DNA from: Salinicola lusitanus
GTDB lineage: Bacteria; Pseudomonadota; Gammaproteobacteria; Pseudomonadales; Halomonadaceae
Reading direction: 5' to 3'
Length of the DNA: 64,000 nt
Assembly: GCF_003206045.1 (NCBI RefSeq)
Contig: NZ_PZJM01000007.1
Span: 1-64,000, forward strand
Below the pieces are notes generated by a model. That model saw only the letters and a program-made list of their open reading frames with translations, searched no databases and was not told the DNA's origin. A program made the translations under genes and the position numbers. Each line of letters starts with the position of its first letter. Within the stretch, counting starts at the first letter, position 1. Shown one piece after another: positions 16,988 to 26,960 of the stretch.

Positions 16988-19122
16988 CGGACCAGGGTCA
17001 GCCTGTGATCGAACGTTCAGATTCGCTGCAACAGCTCGCCGAGTCGGTCGGGCTGCTGGTCGAGTGGACCGGTAGTGACGACCGCCGCCAGTCGCTCTCC
17101 GAGACTCGTCAGCGCCGCATGCTCGACTGCCTCGGCTGGCCGGCCGCCGATGATAAGGCGGTTGCGGCCAGCCTGGCTCGCTGGCGAGCCCGCCACCATC
17201 CGGTCGCTTTCGATCAACTGCCGCCGTTGCTAATTGCCGACCAGCACCGGCCCTTCCCGGTCCCGGTGGCCGAGGCAGGCGAGTGCGGCTTCGCTGTCCG
17301 ACTCGAGAGCGGCGAAACGTTGGACGGTCATCTCGATGCCGGTGGGCAGCTGCCCGCCATTCACGAAATCGGCTACCACCGTGTGAGCTTTCTCACCGGC
17401 CGGGGCGACGACAGCGTCACCCGTCTGCTGGCGGTGACGCCAGCGCGCTGCTTCACCCTCTCCGATATCGCTGACGAGCGGGGAGAGGCGCGTCCGAGCT
17501 ACTGGGGGGTTGCCGCGCAACTCTACGGGCTTCGGCGTGATGGCGATGGCGGGATTGGGGGGCTGGCCGCGCTAGATGAGCTGTGCAGCGCGGTGGCCCA
17601 GGCCGGGGCGGATGCCGTTGCCATCAGTCCCGTGCATGCGCTGTTCGCGGCGCACCCCGAACGATTTAGTCCCTATTCGCCCTCCAGCCGGCTGTTTCAC
17701 AACGTCTGGCACGCCTCGCCGGAGAGCCTGTTCGACGACGAGATACTGGATCGGGCAAGAGCGCCCTTCGTCGAGAGCATGACGCGGCAGGAGTCGCTGG
17801 CACTGATCGACTGGCCCGCCAGTGCCCGTCTCAAGCTGGCGATGCTGGAGCGGTTATTCCAGTACGTCGAGCATGACGAGAGCGCACTGGAGTGGCGCTC
17901 TCGACTGGTCGCCTTCCGGCGTGACGGGGGGGAAGGGCTGGAGCGTCACTGCCGCTTCGAAGTGCTGCAGGCGCATGCCGACGAGGCCGACTGGCGCCAG
18001 TGGCCCGAGGAGTGGCGTGATCCGGACAGCGAGGCGGTCGAGGCGTTCGCCGAGCAGCACCGGGAGGCGATCACCTTCGCCGTGTTTCTGCAGTGGCTGG
18101 TGGCCGCCGGGCTCGAACGGGTACAGCAGAACGCGCGACGCGCCGGTATGGCGGTTGGATTGATCGCCGACCTGGCGGTGGGTGTCGATCCCGCCGGCAG
18201 CCAGGCCTGGAGCGATCCCGCTGAACTCCATCGGGGCTTGAGCGTCGGCTCGCCGCCGGATGCGTTCAATGCCCACGGCCAGAACTGGGGGGTGGCGGCG
18301 TTCTCTCCGGAGGGGCTGGTCGATTCCGGGTATCGTGGCTTCCTCGCCATGCTGCGGGCCAGCCTGGCCCACGCCGGCGGCCTGCGCATCGATCATGTAC
18401 TGGGACTATCGCGGCTATGGCTGGTCCCCGAAGGTGAGTCGTCCCAGCAGGGGGCCTATCTACGCTACCCGCTGGATGATCTCCTGCGCCTGGTCTCGCT
18501 GGAATCCTGGCGCCACCGGGCCATCGTCATCGGCGAGGACCTGGGAACGGTCGAGGATGGGCTTCGCGACACCCTGGCGGATCGCGGCGTGCTGGGCATG
18601 AGCGTGATGTGGTTCGAACGCGAGGGGGATGCCTTCCTCCCGGCCGGTTCATGGCGCGAGGGCACGATGGCGACGACCAGCACCCATGATCTTCCCACGG
18701 TGGCGGGCTGGTGGCTCGAGAACGATCTGCAGTGGCGCGACCGCCTGGGACTGCTCGCCGAAGACGAGACGCTAGCCGAACTCAGGCAGGCGCGAGGCGA
18801 GGAGCGGCGACGGCTGGCCACTGTCTGCGGTCTTGGCGTCGACACTGACACCAGCCAGCCCCTGGGCTCCGGTGCCGTTGAGGTCAACGACGTCATCGAT
18901 GCGGCGCTGGCGCACGTGGCGAGAACGCCGACGCCGCTGGCGCTGTTCCCACTGGAGGATCTGCTGGGCTTGCTGGAGCAAGCCAATTTGCCGGGTACCC
19001 TCGATGAGCATCCCAACTGGCGGCGCCGGCTACCGGTCCCGGCGCCCCAGGCGCTCGAGACTCGGACCGTACGGCAACGGCTGACGCGCATAGACCGCAT
19101 CCGGCGGGGAGATCGATCATGA
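16984..19122 (+). CDS. malQ: 4-alpha-glucanotransferase (amylomaltase), GH77
   Basis: This 712-residue disproportionating enzyme rearranges maltooligosaccharides and probably keeps chains long enough for TreY. GH77 catalytic residues are visible: Asp in LRIDHVLGLSRLW (about 470), Glu in VIGEDLGTVEDG (about 518) and Asp in TSTHDLPTVAGWW (about 569). Residues 1-200 form the less conserved N-terminal domain seen in bacterial MalQ. It overlaps treZ and treY by 4 nt each, so the three trehalose-route genes should be made in step. Confidence 0.95.
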   Translation: MTDQGQPVIERSDSLQQLAESVGLLVEWTGSDDRRQSLSETRQRRMLDCLGWPAADDKAVAASLARWRARHHPVAFDQLPPLLIADQHRPFPVPVAEAGECGFAVRLESGETLDGHLDAGGQLPAIHEIGYHRVSFLTGRGDDSVTRLLAVTPARCFTLSDIADERGEARPSYWGVAAQLYGLRRDGDGGIGGLAALDELCSAVAQAGADAVAISPVHALFAAHPERFSPYSPSSRLFHNVWHASPESLFDDEILDRARAPFVESMTRQESLALIDWPASARLKLAMLERLFQYVEHDESALEWRSRLVAFRRDGGEGLERHCRFEVLQAHADEADWRQWPEEWRDPDSEAVEAFAEQHREAITFAVFLQWLVAAGLERVQQNARRAGMAVGLIADLAVGVDPAGSQAWSDPAELHRGLSVGSPPDAFNAHGQNWGVAAFSPEGLVDSGYRGFLAMLRASLAHAGGLRIDHVLGLSRLWLVPEGESSQQGAYLRYPLDDLLRLVSLESWRHRAIVIGEDLGTVEDGLRDTLADRGVLGMSVMWFEREGDAFLPAGSWREGTMATTSTHDLPTVAGWWLENDLQWRDRLGLLAEDETLAELRQARGEERRRLATVCGLGVDTDTSQPLGSGAVEVNDVIDAALAHVARTPTPLALFPLEDLLGLLEQANLPGTLDEHPNWRRRLPVPAPQALETRTVRQRLTRIDRIRRGDRS

Positions 19123-21821
19123 GAGCCGTTCGCGCCACCGTCAGATTGCAGCTGCACGCCGACTTCACCTTCGATGACGCTCGACGGCAGGTGGACTACT
19201 ACGCCGCGCTGGGTGTCAGCCACTTCTATCTGTCGCCCTTCCTGACTTCGAGAAAAGGATCGACCCACGGTTACGACGGCGTCGACCCGACCCGGATCGA
19301 CCCGGAGCTGGGCGGCGAGGCTGGTCTTGCCCGCCTGGTCGAGGCGCTGCATGCCGCGGAGATGGGAATCGTGGCCGATATCGTGCCCAATCATCTGGCG
19401 GTGGGGGCAGAGAACCCCTGGTGGCAGGACATGCTGGCTCTGGGGCGCGCCAGTGACTACGTCCGCTGTTTCGACATCGACTGGGAGCAGCCCGGTGCCG
19501 ACGGCAAGGTCCTGCTGCCTTTTCTGGGGGATCGTTATGTACGGGTCCTGGAAGATGGCGAACTGGTGCTGGCCTGGGACGCGACCCACAGCGCCTTTTT
19601 CGTCGCCTACCACGAGCATCGGTTTCCGATCGACCCCGACCAGACCGAAGCGCTGCTGGCGGCCTCGTCAACGGACGCTCGTGAGGCAACCGCCCTCCCG
19701 CCGAGGGAGGCGCTAGCCGAGGACCATCCGCTGGTTGCGGCGGTCATTGCGGACCACGATGCCAAGACTCGGGCGGGATGCTCGCGCCTGCACGCACTGC
19801 TGGAGCGTCAGCCCTATCGGCTTCTCCACTGGCGTACCGCCAACGATGCGCTCAACTGGCGCCGATTTTTCGATATTACCGAGCTGGCGGGGGTGCGGGT
19901 CGAAGACGAGAGCGTGTTCGATCTCTCTCATGCATACATCCTGGCGCTGGTGGAGCGCGGCTGGATCGACGGACTGCGTATCGACCATATCGATGGCCTG
20001 GCCGATCCGCGCGGTTATGCGCTGCGGCTGCGCGGTCGTCTCGATGCGATCTCGGAGCGGCAGGGCGCCGGGAGCCAGCGATTGCCGATCTATGTCGAGA
20101 AGATCCTGGGGGATGGCGAACGACTCCACGCCGACTGGGGCGTCGACGGCACCACGGGCTATGAATTTCTCGATCTCGTCTCGGGTGTCCAGCACGACCT
20201 GGCAGGTCGCGAGCCGTTGACTCGGCTGTGGCGGGAGGTCAGCGGTCGCACCGCGGATTTCGCCGCCGAGGTCGAGATTGCGCGTCAGGAAATGCTGCAC
20301 GGGTCGCTGACTGCCGAATTCGAGCGTTGCGTCAGGGCGATGCGGGCCCTGGCTGACGCCAGTCCCGCCACCCGCGAATTCAGCCTGCCCGCGATTCGAC
20401 GTGTCGTTACGGCGCTGGCGATCGGCTATCCGGTCTATCGCAGCTATACCGATCGCAACGGTCGTCCCGAGGCGGATGTCGGCGCGTTCGATCACGCCAT
20501 GCAGGCGGCGCGGTCGCGGTTATCCGCCGCCGACGCCTCGTGGCTGCCGCTGGTGGATGACTGGCTCGGCGGCAAGGCTCCCGACGCGTTCGATTCGCCA
20601 CAGCGCGAGTTGCGCTTGGGTGCGATCACCCGCTTCCAACAGCTGACATCGCCACTCGCGGCGAAGGCCGTCGAGGACACTGCCGGCTATCGCTCGGCAG
20701 TACTGCTGTCGCGTAACGACGTTGGCTGCGAGGGGGCTCACTTCGCTTATCCGGTCCAGCACTTTCATCAGGAAAACCGGCAGCGTCTGGCGACATTCCC
20801 CCATGCCATGCTGACGACCGCGACACACGATCACAAACGTGGCGAGGACGTCCGTGCGCGATTGGCGGCATTGAGCGAATGGAGCGATGTGCTGGCCCCC
20901 AAACTGCGTGCCTGGGCCAGAGACTCGCGTCTTTATGACAGTCACGCCGCACCCTGCGGCGGGGACCGCCTGATGATGCTCCAGTTGCTGCTGGCGGCAT
21001 GGCCATTGGAGTTGGCCCCAACGCAGGCGCGCAGCGAGGAGTCCGCTTCCCGCGAGCGAGAGGCACTACATGAGTACGCCGATCGTCTCGTCGCCTGGCA
21101 GCGCAAAGCGATGCGCGAGGCCAAGCTCGCAAGTCACTGGCTGGCCCCCGACGAGCACTACGAGCAGGCGGGCGAGGACGCCATACGGCGTGCGTTGACC
21201 GGCGATGCACTGACCCGCGAGCTGGCCTCGGCAGCGGCGGTGCTCGACATGCCCGGCGCGGTCAATGGCTTGGCGCAGACGGTTCTCAGACTCTGCTCAC
21301 CGGGCATTCCCGACCTCTATCAAGGCACCGAGTTCTGGGACCTTTCCCTGGTCGATCCCGACAATCGTCGCCCGGTCCACATGGCGGCGCGCCGGGAGGC
21401 CCTGGATAACGCCGAAACGCCAGTGGCGGCCTGGCGCCACTGGCGGGACGGCGCCGTCAAGCAGGCCGTCCTGCAGCGGTTGTTGAATTTGCGCCGTGAC
21501 CACCCCTCACTTTTCGACGACGGGGAATATCTGCCACTGCAGGCGACGGGGGCCCACGCCGACCGCGTCATCGCGTTTGCACGCCGAGCGCAGGGCATGA
21601 CCTTGCTGGTGGTCGTCACCCGGCTCTCTGCGGAGCTGATGGACGAGACCCTCGAGGGTCGGCTCCAGTGGTCGGATACGGCGTTGTCGCTTGAAGCATT
21701 GAACCTGAAAGGTGTCGGTCAGGGCTGGCTGACGCCGGCGCCGGTAGCGGCCGAAGCGGAGCTGCCGCTGCATCGCCATTTGTCGGATTTCCCCTGCGGA
21801 GTCTGGGTGTGGGCGTCTTGA
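19119..21821 (+). CDS. treY: Maltooligosyl trehalose synthase, GH13
   Basis: This 900-residue enzyme isomerises the reducing-end alpha-1,4 bond of maltodextrin to the alpha,alpha-1,1 bond of trehalose. The N-terminal signature YAALGVSHFYLSPFLTSRKG followed by STHGYDGVDP is diagnostic. Catalytic residues are Asp in GLRIDHIDGLADP (about 289), Glu in IYVEKILG (about 327) and Asp in TTATHDHKRGEDVRAR (about 571). It is the last gene of the ATGA-coupled block; 106 bp separate it from the DUF2934 gene. Confidence 0.95.
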   Translation: MRAVRATVRLQLHADFTFDDARRQVDYYAALGVSHFYLSPFLTSRKGSTHGYDGVDPTRIDPELGGEAGLARLVEALHAAEMGIVADIVPNHLAVGAENPWWQDMLALGRASDYVRCFDIDWEQPGADGKVLLPFLGDRYVRVLEDGELVLAWDATHSAFFVAYHEHRFPIDPDQTEALLAASSTDAREATALPPREALAEDHPLVAAVIADHDAKTRAGCSRLHALLERQPYRLLHWRTANDALNWRRFFDITELAGVRVEDESVFDLSHAYILALVERGWIDGLRIDHIDGLADPRGYALRLRGRLDAISERQGAGSQRLPIYVEKILGDGERLHADWGVDGTTGYEFLDLVSGVQHDLAGREPLTRLWREVSGRTADFAAEVEIARQEMLHGSLTAEFERCVRAMRALADASPATREFSLPAIRRVVTALAIGYPVYRSYTDRNGRPEADVGAFDHAMQAARSRLSAADASWLPLVDDWLGGKAPDAFDSPQRELRLGAITRFQQLTSPLAAKAVEDTAGYRSAVLLSRNDVGCEGAHFAYPVQHFHQENRQRLATFPHAMLTTATHDHKRGEDVRARLAALSEWSDVLAPKLRAWARDSRLYDSHAAPCGGDRLMMLQLLLAAWPLELAPTQARSEESASREREALHEYADRLVAWQRKAMREAKLASHWLAPDEHYEQAGEDAIRRALTGDALTRELASAAAVLDMPGAVNGLAQTVLRLCSPGIPDLYQGTEFWDLSLVDPDNRRPVHMAARREALDNAETPVAAWRHWRDGAVKQAVLQRLLNLRRDHPSLFDDGEYLPLQATGAHADRVIAFARRAQGMTLLVVVTRLSAELMDETLEGRLQWSDTALSLEALNLKGVGQGWLTPAPVAAEAELPLHRHLSDFPCGVWVWAS

Positions 21822-21927
21822 ACCCGCTATCTTGAAGTGAGGCGCCGGCCCTGTCGGCGCTGGTATCGAATGAATCCGGTGGGGTAGGGATGCCCCGTCG
21901 AGCCACGCAAACAGAAAGGAGCGCATC

Positions 21928-22395
21928 ATGATGACCGGTCGTGAACAACGTATACGGATGCTGGCTTATCGCATATGGGAGTCGGAAGGGCGCCCCGGCG
22001 GTCAGGAGGCGCGTCACTGGGAGATGGCCGAACGTATCGTCGAGGCCGAGAACGCCCGAGAGGAAGAGCAGGAGTGGCGCGCGGCGTCCGACGAACCCTC
22101 GCCGCTGGAGGGAGAGGATCCGCCCGCCGAGCCTGACGAACTGGGTATAGACGAGCCGCGTCTGCCGCTGGACGATCCCGAGACCGAGGCGCGCAAGGAG
22201 GCGGATACGGGGGTCGAGATACCGCCAAGCCAGCCTCGACCCCGGGCCCCGGCGCGGCGCAAGGCGGCGAGTAGCGACGAAAGCGCCTCGCCGGCGCGTA
22301 AACGGAGTCCGGCCAAGGCCACCGAGGGCAGTAGCAGGAAAACGGTTGCCAAGCCGCGCAAGCCCCGCGGGACGAACGGCGACAAGAGCGAATAA
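21928..22395 (+). CDS. DUF2934 protein with basic Ala/Pro/Lys tail
   Basis: This is a 155-residue protein. Residues 3-45 match the DUF2934 motif (RIRMLAYRIWESEGRPGG ... HWEMAERIVEAE). Residues 46-95 are acidic, and residues 100-155 are a Lys/Arg/Ala/Ser/Pro-rich, probably disordered tail resembling histone-H1-like bacterial tails. GAAAGGAG precedes the ATG at 21928. As I recall, a small protein of this family also lies between treY and glgX in Pseudomonas, which suggests a role tied to glucan or trehalose metabolism or to stress, but no function is known. Confidence 0.8.
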   Translation: MMTGREQRIRMLAYRIWESEGRPGGQEARHWEMAERIVEAENAREEEQEWRAASDEPSPLEGEDPPAEPDELGIDEPRLPLDDPETEARKEADTGVEIPPSQPRPRAPARRKAASSDESASPARKRSPAKATEGSSRKTVAKPRKPRGTNGDKSE

Positions 22396-22457
22396 CCGAC
22401 CCACACTGGGTATCACAGGGTGACAGGGATGAACCTGGCTCGCCCGGAGGGTAGTCG

Positions 22458-24644
22458 ATGACCGATATGCGTTGGGGACGGGATGGAACGATGGGGCAGG
22501 TCGTTCAGGAGGCAGGAACCATGCGGTCTCGGATCCGGGAGGGGCTGCCCTACCCGCTGGGGGCGACATGGGATGGGCTCGGCGTCAACTTCTCGCTGTT
22601 TTCGGCCAATGCGACTCGAGTCGAGCTCTGCCTCTTCGATGAATCCGGACAGGAGGAGCTGGAGCGGGTCGTGCTGCCGGAATACACCGATGAGATCTGG
22701 CACGGCTATCTGCCGGATGCCCGTCCAGGCCAGCTCTATGGCTATCGGGTCTACGGCCCCTACGATCCGGAAGCCGGCCATCGTTTCAATCATCACAAGC
22801 TGCTGATCGACCCCTACGCCAAGCAGCTGGTCGGCGAGTTGATCTGGGACGATGCCCTTTATGGCTACACCATCGGCCACGAGGATGGCGATCTCAGCTT
22901 CGACGAGCGAGACAGTGCGCCGTTCATGCCTCGCTGTCGTGTCATCGATCCCGCCTTCACCTGGGGGCGATCCACCGAGATCCGGGTGCCGTGGAGCGAC
23001 ACCGTCATCTACGAGACGCATGTGCGCGGTTACACCATGCGCCACCCGGCGGTACCGGAAGCGCTGCGTGGCACCTTCTCGGGGCTAGCCGTGCCGGAAG
23101 TGATCGACTATCTCGTCGATCTGGGCGTCTCCTCCCTCGAGCTGATGCCGATTCACGCCTTTGCCGACGACCGGCACCTGCAGGAGAAGGGGCTGCACAA
23201 CTACTGGGGTTATAACACCCTGGCTTTCTTCGTGCCGCACCCGAACTACATGTCGACCGAGACCGTCAGCGAGTTCAAGCAGATGGTGGCGCGCTACCAT
23301 GCTGCCGGCATCGAGGTGCTGCTGGACGTCGTCTACAACCACACGGCGGAAGGCAACGAGATGGGGCCGACGCTGTCGTTCAAGGGCATCGACAACGCCT
23401 CCTACTATCGCCTGATGCCGGATGAGCCGCGCTTCTACATCAACGACACCGGCACCGGCAATACGTTGAACCTCTCCCATCCCCGAGTCCTGCAGATGGT
23501 GACGGACTCGCTGCGCTACTGGGCCGACGAGATGCGTGTCGACGGCTTCCGTTTCGACCTGGCCACGATCCTCGGGCGCGAGGCCGATGGCTTCGACGAG
23601 GGTGGCGGGTTCCTCGACTCCTGTCGCCAGGATCCGCTGCTGTCCCAGTGCAAACTGATCGCCGAACCCTGGGACTGCGGTCCGGGTGGCTATCAGGTCG
23701 GCAAGTTTCCGCCCGGTTGGGCGGAGTGGAACGACCGTTTTCGCGACGACATGAGAGCGTTCTGGCGGGGAGACGAGGGTCGCCTGCCTGCCTTTGCCAA
23801 CCGCCTGACCGCCTCGGCCGATCTGTTCAACCATCGCGGCCGCAAGGCGTTCTCGTCGATCAACTTCATTACCGCCCACGATGGATTCACGCTCCGCGAC
23901 CTGGTGAGCTACAACAACAAGCACAACGAGGCCAATGGCGAAGACAACAAGGATGGCCACGACGACAACGTGTCCTGGAACCATGGCGTCGAGGGGGAGA
24001 CCAGCGATACCGCCATCCGCGAGCTGCGCATGCGCCAGATGCGCAACCTGCTCGCCACGCTGATGCTGTCCCAGGGCACGCCGATGCTGCTGGCCGGAGA
24101 CGAGTTCGGCCGCACGCAGGGCGGTAACAACAACGCCTACTGCCAGGATGGGAACATCGGCTGGGTCGACTGGAACCTGTCCGATGAGGGACGCGGTCTG
24201 CTCGCGTTCACTCGCCAGCTGATCCGGTTGCGGCGCCAGTATCCGATCCTGGAACGCGGACGTTTCATGACCGGCAAGCTGGACGAAAACCTGGGCATCA
24301 AGGACGTCTCCTGGCTCACGCCAAGCGCGGAGGAGATGACGGTGGACCATTGGCACGACGAGGAGGCCAAGGCGATTGGCGTCATCCTCAACGGGCATGC
24401 GCAACCCACCGGGATCTGCCGCTTCGGTTCCGATGTCACGGTGTTCCTGGCACTCAATGCCTCCGACCAGGACGTCGATTTCGTGCTGCCGGACGTCCCG
24501 GGGGGGAGCGAGTGGCTGAGACGAGTCGAAACCTTCGATCCAGCCGCCGGGGACGTGCGCTGTCCCATGGAGAGTGGCTACCGGGTCAAGTCGCGTAGCC
24601 TCTCGCTGTTCGAACTGATCGAAGAGGAGACATCGGATGATTGA
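22458..24644 (+). CDS. glgX: Glycogen debranching enzyme, GH13 isoamylase type
   Basis: This 728-residue enzyme hydrolyses alpha-1,6 branches, supplying linear maltodextrins to MalQ, TreY and TreZ. An N-terminal CBM48 domain (YPLGATWDGLGVNFSLFSANATR) leads into the barrel. Catalytic residues are Asp in DGFRFDLATILGRE (about 367), Glu in LIAEPWDCG (about 403) and Asp in FITAHDGFTLRDLVSYN (about 475). NKHNEANGEDNKDGHDDN is typical of GlgX. The ATG at 22458 follows GGAGGG. It lies 36 bp before glgB. Confidence 0.95.
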   Translation: MTDMRWGRDGTMGQVVQEAGTMRSRIREGLPYPLGATWDGLGVNFSLFSANATRVELCLFDESGQEELERVVLPEYTDEIWHGYLPDARPGQLYGYRVYGPYDPEAGHRFNHHKLLIDPYAKQLVGELIWDDALYGYTIGHEDGDLSFDERDSAPFMPRCRVIDPAFTWGRSTEIRVPWSDTVIYETHVRGYTMRHPAVPEALRGTFSGLAVPEVIDYLVDLGVSSLELMPIHAFADDRHLQEKGLHNYWGYNTLAFFVPHPNYMSTETVSEFKQMVARYHAAGIEVLLDVVYNHTAEGNEMGPTLSFKGIDNASYYRLMPDEPRFYINDTGTGNTLNLSHPRVLQMVTDSLRYWADEMRVDGFRFDLATILGREADGFDEGGGFLDSCRQDPLLSQCKLIAEPWDCGPGGYQVGKFPPGWAEWNDRFRDDMRAFWRGDEGRLPAFANRLTASADLFNHRGRKAFSSINFITAHDGFTLRDLVSYNNKHNEANGEDNKDGHDDNVSWNHGVEGETSDTAIRELRMRQMRNLLATLMLSQGTPMLLAGDEFGRTQGGNNNAYCQDGNIGWVDWNLSDEGRGLLAFTRQLIRLRRQYPILERGRFMTGKLDENLGIKDVSWLTPSAEEMTVDHWHDEEAKAIGVILNGHAQPTGICRFGSDVTVFLALNASDQDVDFVLPDVPGGSEWLRRVETFDPAAGDVRCPMESGYRVKSRSLSLFELIEEETSDD

Positions 24645-24680
24645 TCGCTCTCTCGACATCCTGCGATCGGCAGGTGGCTC

Positions 24681-26960
24681 ATGACACCGACTCACGTTCG
24701 CGGCGCGGTCGGCGAGAACGATGCCGAGCTTCCCGTTACACCTTCGCCCAGCCTGGCGGGAGTGAGTGCCTCTCGCCTCAGCGTGGCGGATCTCGAGTCG
24801 CTCGCGCATGCGACGCACGCCAACCCTTTCGCCGTACTGGGGCCCCATGTCACGGCCGGCGGCGAGCTGGAAGTCAGCGCCTACCTGCCAGGGGCGCTGT
24901 CGGTATCGCTGGTGGAGCGCGACAGTGATCGCTTACTGGGGGAGTGTACACTCGGCGCCATCGATGGATTTTTCGTCGGAAAAATGGCAAAGCCTTGTGC
25001 CTACCGGCTGCATGTCCGGTGGCCTGACGGGGAGCAGATCGTCGCCGATCCCTACGCCTTCCCGCTGTTGCTGGGCGACACCGATCTCTACCTGATTGGC
25101 GAGGGAAGCCATCGGCGCCTGGGTGAATGCCTCGGGGCCCGCGCAATGACGGTCGAGGGTGTCGAGGGTGTACGCTTCGCGGTATGGGCGCCCAACGCGC
25201 AGCGGGTGGCAGTGGTTGGCGACTTCAACGGCTGGGATTCGCGTCGTCACGGGATGCGCTGCCGTTACCCCTCGGGGGTGTGGGAGATTTTCATCCCCGG
25301 GATCGGCGCCGGTGAGCGCTACAAGTATGCCTTGATCGACATCAACGGCGAGCGTCTGCTCAAGGCCGATCCGATTGCGCTCTCCACCGAGCCGCCGCCA
25401 CTGACGGCGTCGGTGGTGGCCGACGCGACGCCGTTTGCCTGGCATGACCAGACCTGGATGGCCGAAAGGCCCGGACGCCATGCCCCCACGGCGCCGATCT
25501 CGATCTACGAGGTGCACGCTGGCTCCTGGCGCAAGCATGGCGGCGACGACGGCGGGATCTATGGCTGGCGGGACCTGACCGAATCGCTGATCCCGTACGT
25601 GCTCGAGATGGGCTTCACCCATATCGAGCTGATGCCGGTCATGGAGTATCCCTTCGGCGGCTCGTGGGGGTATCAACCGCTATCGCTGTTCGCGCCCAGT
25701 GGACGCTTCGGTTCGCCGCAGGAGTTCGCGGCGTTCATCGATGCCTGCCACATGGCGGGTATCGGCGTGATCCTCGATTGGGTCCCCGGGCATTTCCCCT
25801 CCGATCCTCACGGCCTGGCGCGTTTCGATGGCACTGCGCTCTACGAATACGCCCATCCCTTCGAGGGCTATCACCAGGATTGGAACACCTACATCTACAA
25901 CCTGGGGCGGCGCGAGGTCCACGGCTTCATGCTGGCCTCCGCGTTGCACTGGTTGCGTGACTTCCATATCGACGGCCTGCGGGTCGATGCGGTCGCCTCG
26001 ATGATCTATCGCAACTACTCCCGCCGCGAGGGGGAGTGGATTCCCAACCATCTCGGCGGGCAGGAGAACCTCGAGGCGGTGGCCTTTCTCCAGCATCTCA
26101 ACCAGGTCGTTCAGGACGAGGTGCCTGGCGCGATCGTCATCGCCGAGGAGTCGACGGCCTGGCCCGGTGTCACGGCGCCGGTCGAGCAGCATGGCCTGGG
26201 TTTCAGCTACAAGTGGAACATGGGCTGGATGCACGACAGCCTGAGCTACATGAGTCACGATCCACTCTATCGCCGCTATCATCACGATCAATTGACGTTC
26301 GGCCTGATCTACGCCTTCAACGAACGCTTCATGCTGCCGATTTCGCATGACGAGGTGGTACACGGCAAGGGATCGCTGCTGGACAAGATGCCTGGCGATG
26401 ACTGGCAGCGATTTGCCAACCTGAGGGCTTACCTCAGCTTCATGTGGTTGCATCCCGGCAAGAAACTGCTGTTCATGGGCTGCGAATTCGCCCAGGGCCG
26501 AGAGTGGAGCCATGACCGTGAACTCGACTGGTGGCTGTTGCAGGAAGCGCCCAACGCCGGCATTCGGCACCTGGTGGGTGATCTCAATGCCCTCTACCGC
26601 TCGCATCCGGCGCTTCACGCACTGGACTGCGAGGCGGATGGCTTTCAATGGGTCATCGGTGACGACAGCCACAACAGTGTCTTCGCCTGGTGGCGTCGGG
26701 ACCGCCACGGTCGCGAGGCCCTGGCGGTGGCGAACATGACGCCGCAACGGCTCGGCGGCTATCGCATCGGGGTGCCTACCGCCGGGAGCTGGCAGGAGCG
26801 TTTCAACTCCGACGCGGCATGCTACGGCGGCAGTAATGCAGGCAACGGTGGCGGTTTGCAGACCGAGGCGGTCGCCGCCCACGGCGAGCCTCAGTCGCTG
26901 GTGCTGACGCTGCCGCCGCTGGGGGTGATCCTACTGATGCCCGGCGCGCTGGGCGAGTAG
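24681..26960 (+). CDS. glgB: 1,4-alpha-glucan branching enzyme
   Basis: This 759-residue enzyme creates alpha-1,6 branches in glycogen. Two N-terminal CBM48-like modules (about residues 40-135 and 150-250) precede the catalytic barrel. The catalytic triad is intact: Asp436 in [11 protein letters not shown], Glu489 in [11 protein letters not shown] and Asp557 in [14 protein letters not shown]. The C-terminal all-beta domain ends with [14 protein letters not shown]. The last 30 nt overlap the convergent trehalase gene. This is the functional counterpart of the degenerate GlgB-like protein at 13794-15137. Confidence 0.96.
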   Translation: MTPTHVRGAVGENDAELPVTPSPSLAGVSASRLSVADLESLAHATHANPFAVLGPHVTAGGELEVSAYLPGALSVSLVERDSDRLLGECTLGAIDGFFVGKMAKPCAYRLHVRWPDGEQIVADPYAFPLLLGDTDLYLIGEGSHRRLGECLGARAMTVEGVEGVRFAVWAPNAQRVAVVGDFNGWDSRRHGMRCRYPSGVWEIFIPGIGAGERYKYALIDINGERLLKADPIALSTEPPPLTASVVADATPFAWHDQTWMAERPGRHAPTAPISIYEVHAGSWRKHGGDDGGIYGWRDLTESLIPYVLEMGFTHIELMPVMEYPFGGSWGYQPLSLFAPSGRFGSPQEFAAFIDACHMAGIGVILDWVPGHFPSDPHGLARFDGTALYEYAHPFEGYHQDWNTYIYNLGRREVHGFMLASALHWLRDFHIDGLRVDAVASMIYRNYSRREGEWIPNHLGGQENLEAVAFLQHLNQVVQDEVPGAIVIAEESTAWPGVTAPVEQHGLGFSYKWNMGWMHDSLSYMSHDPLYRRYHHDQLTFGLIYAFNERFMLPISHDEVVHGKGSLLDKMPGDDWQRFANLRAYLSFMWLHPGKKLLFMGCEFAQGREWSHDRELDWWLLQEAPNAGIRHLVGDLNALYRSHPALHALDCEADGFQWVIGDDSHNSVFAWWRRDRHGREALAVANMTPQRLGGYRIGVPTAGSWQERFNSDAACYGGSNAGNGGGLQTEAVAAHGEPQSLVLTLPPLGVILLMPGALGE

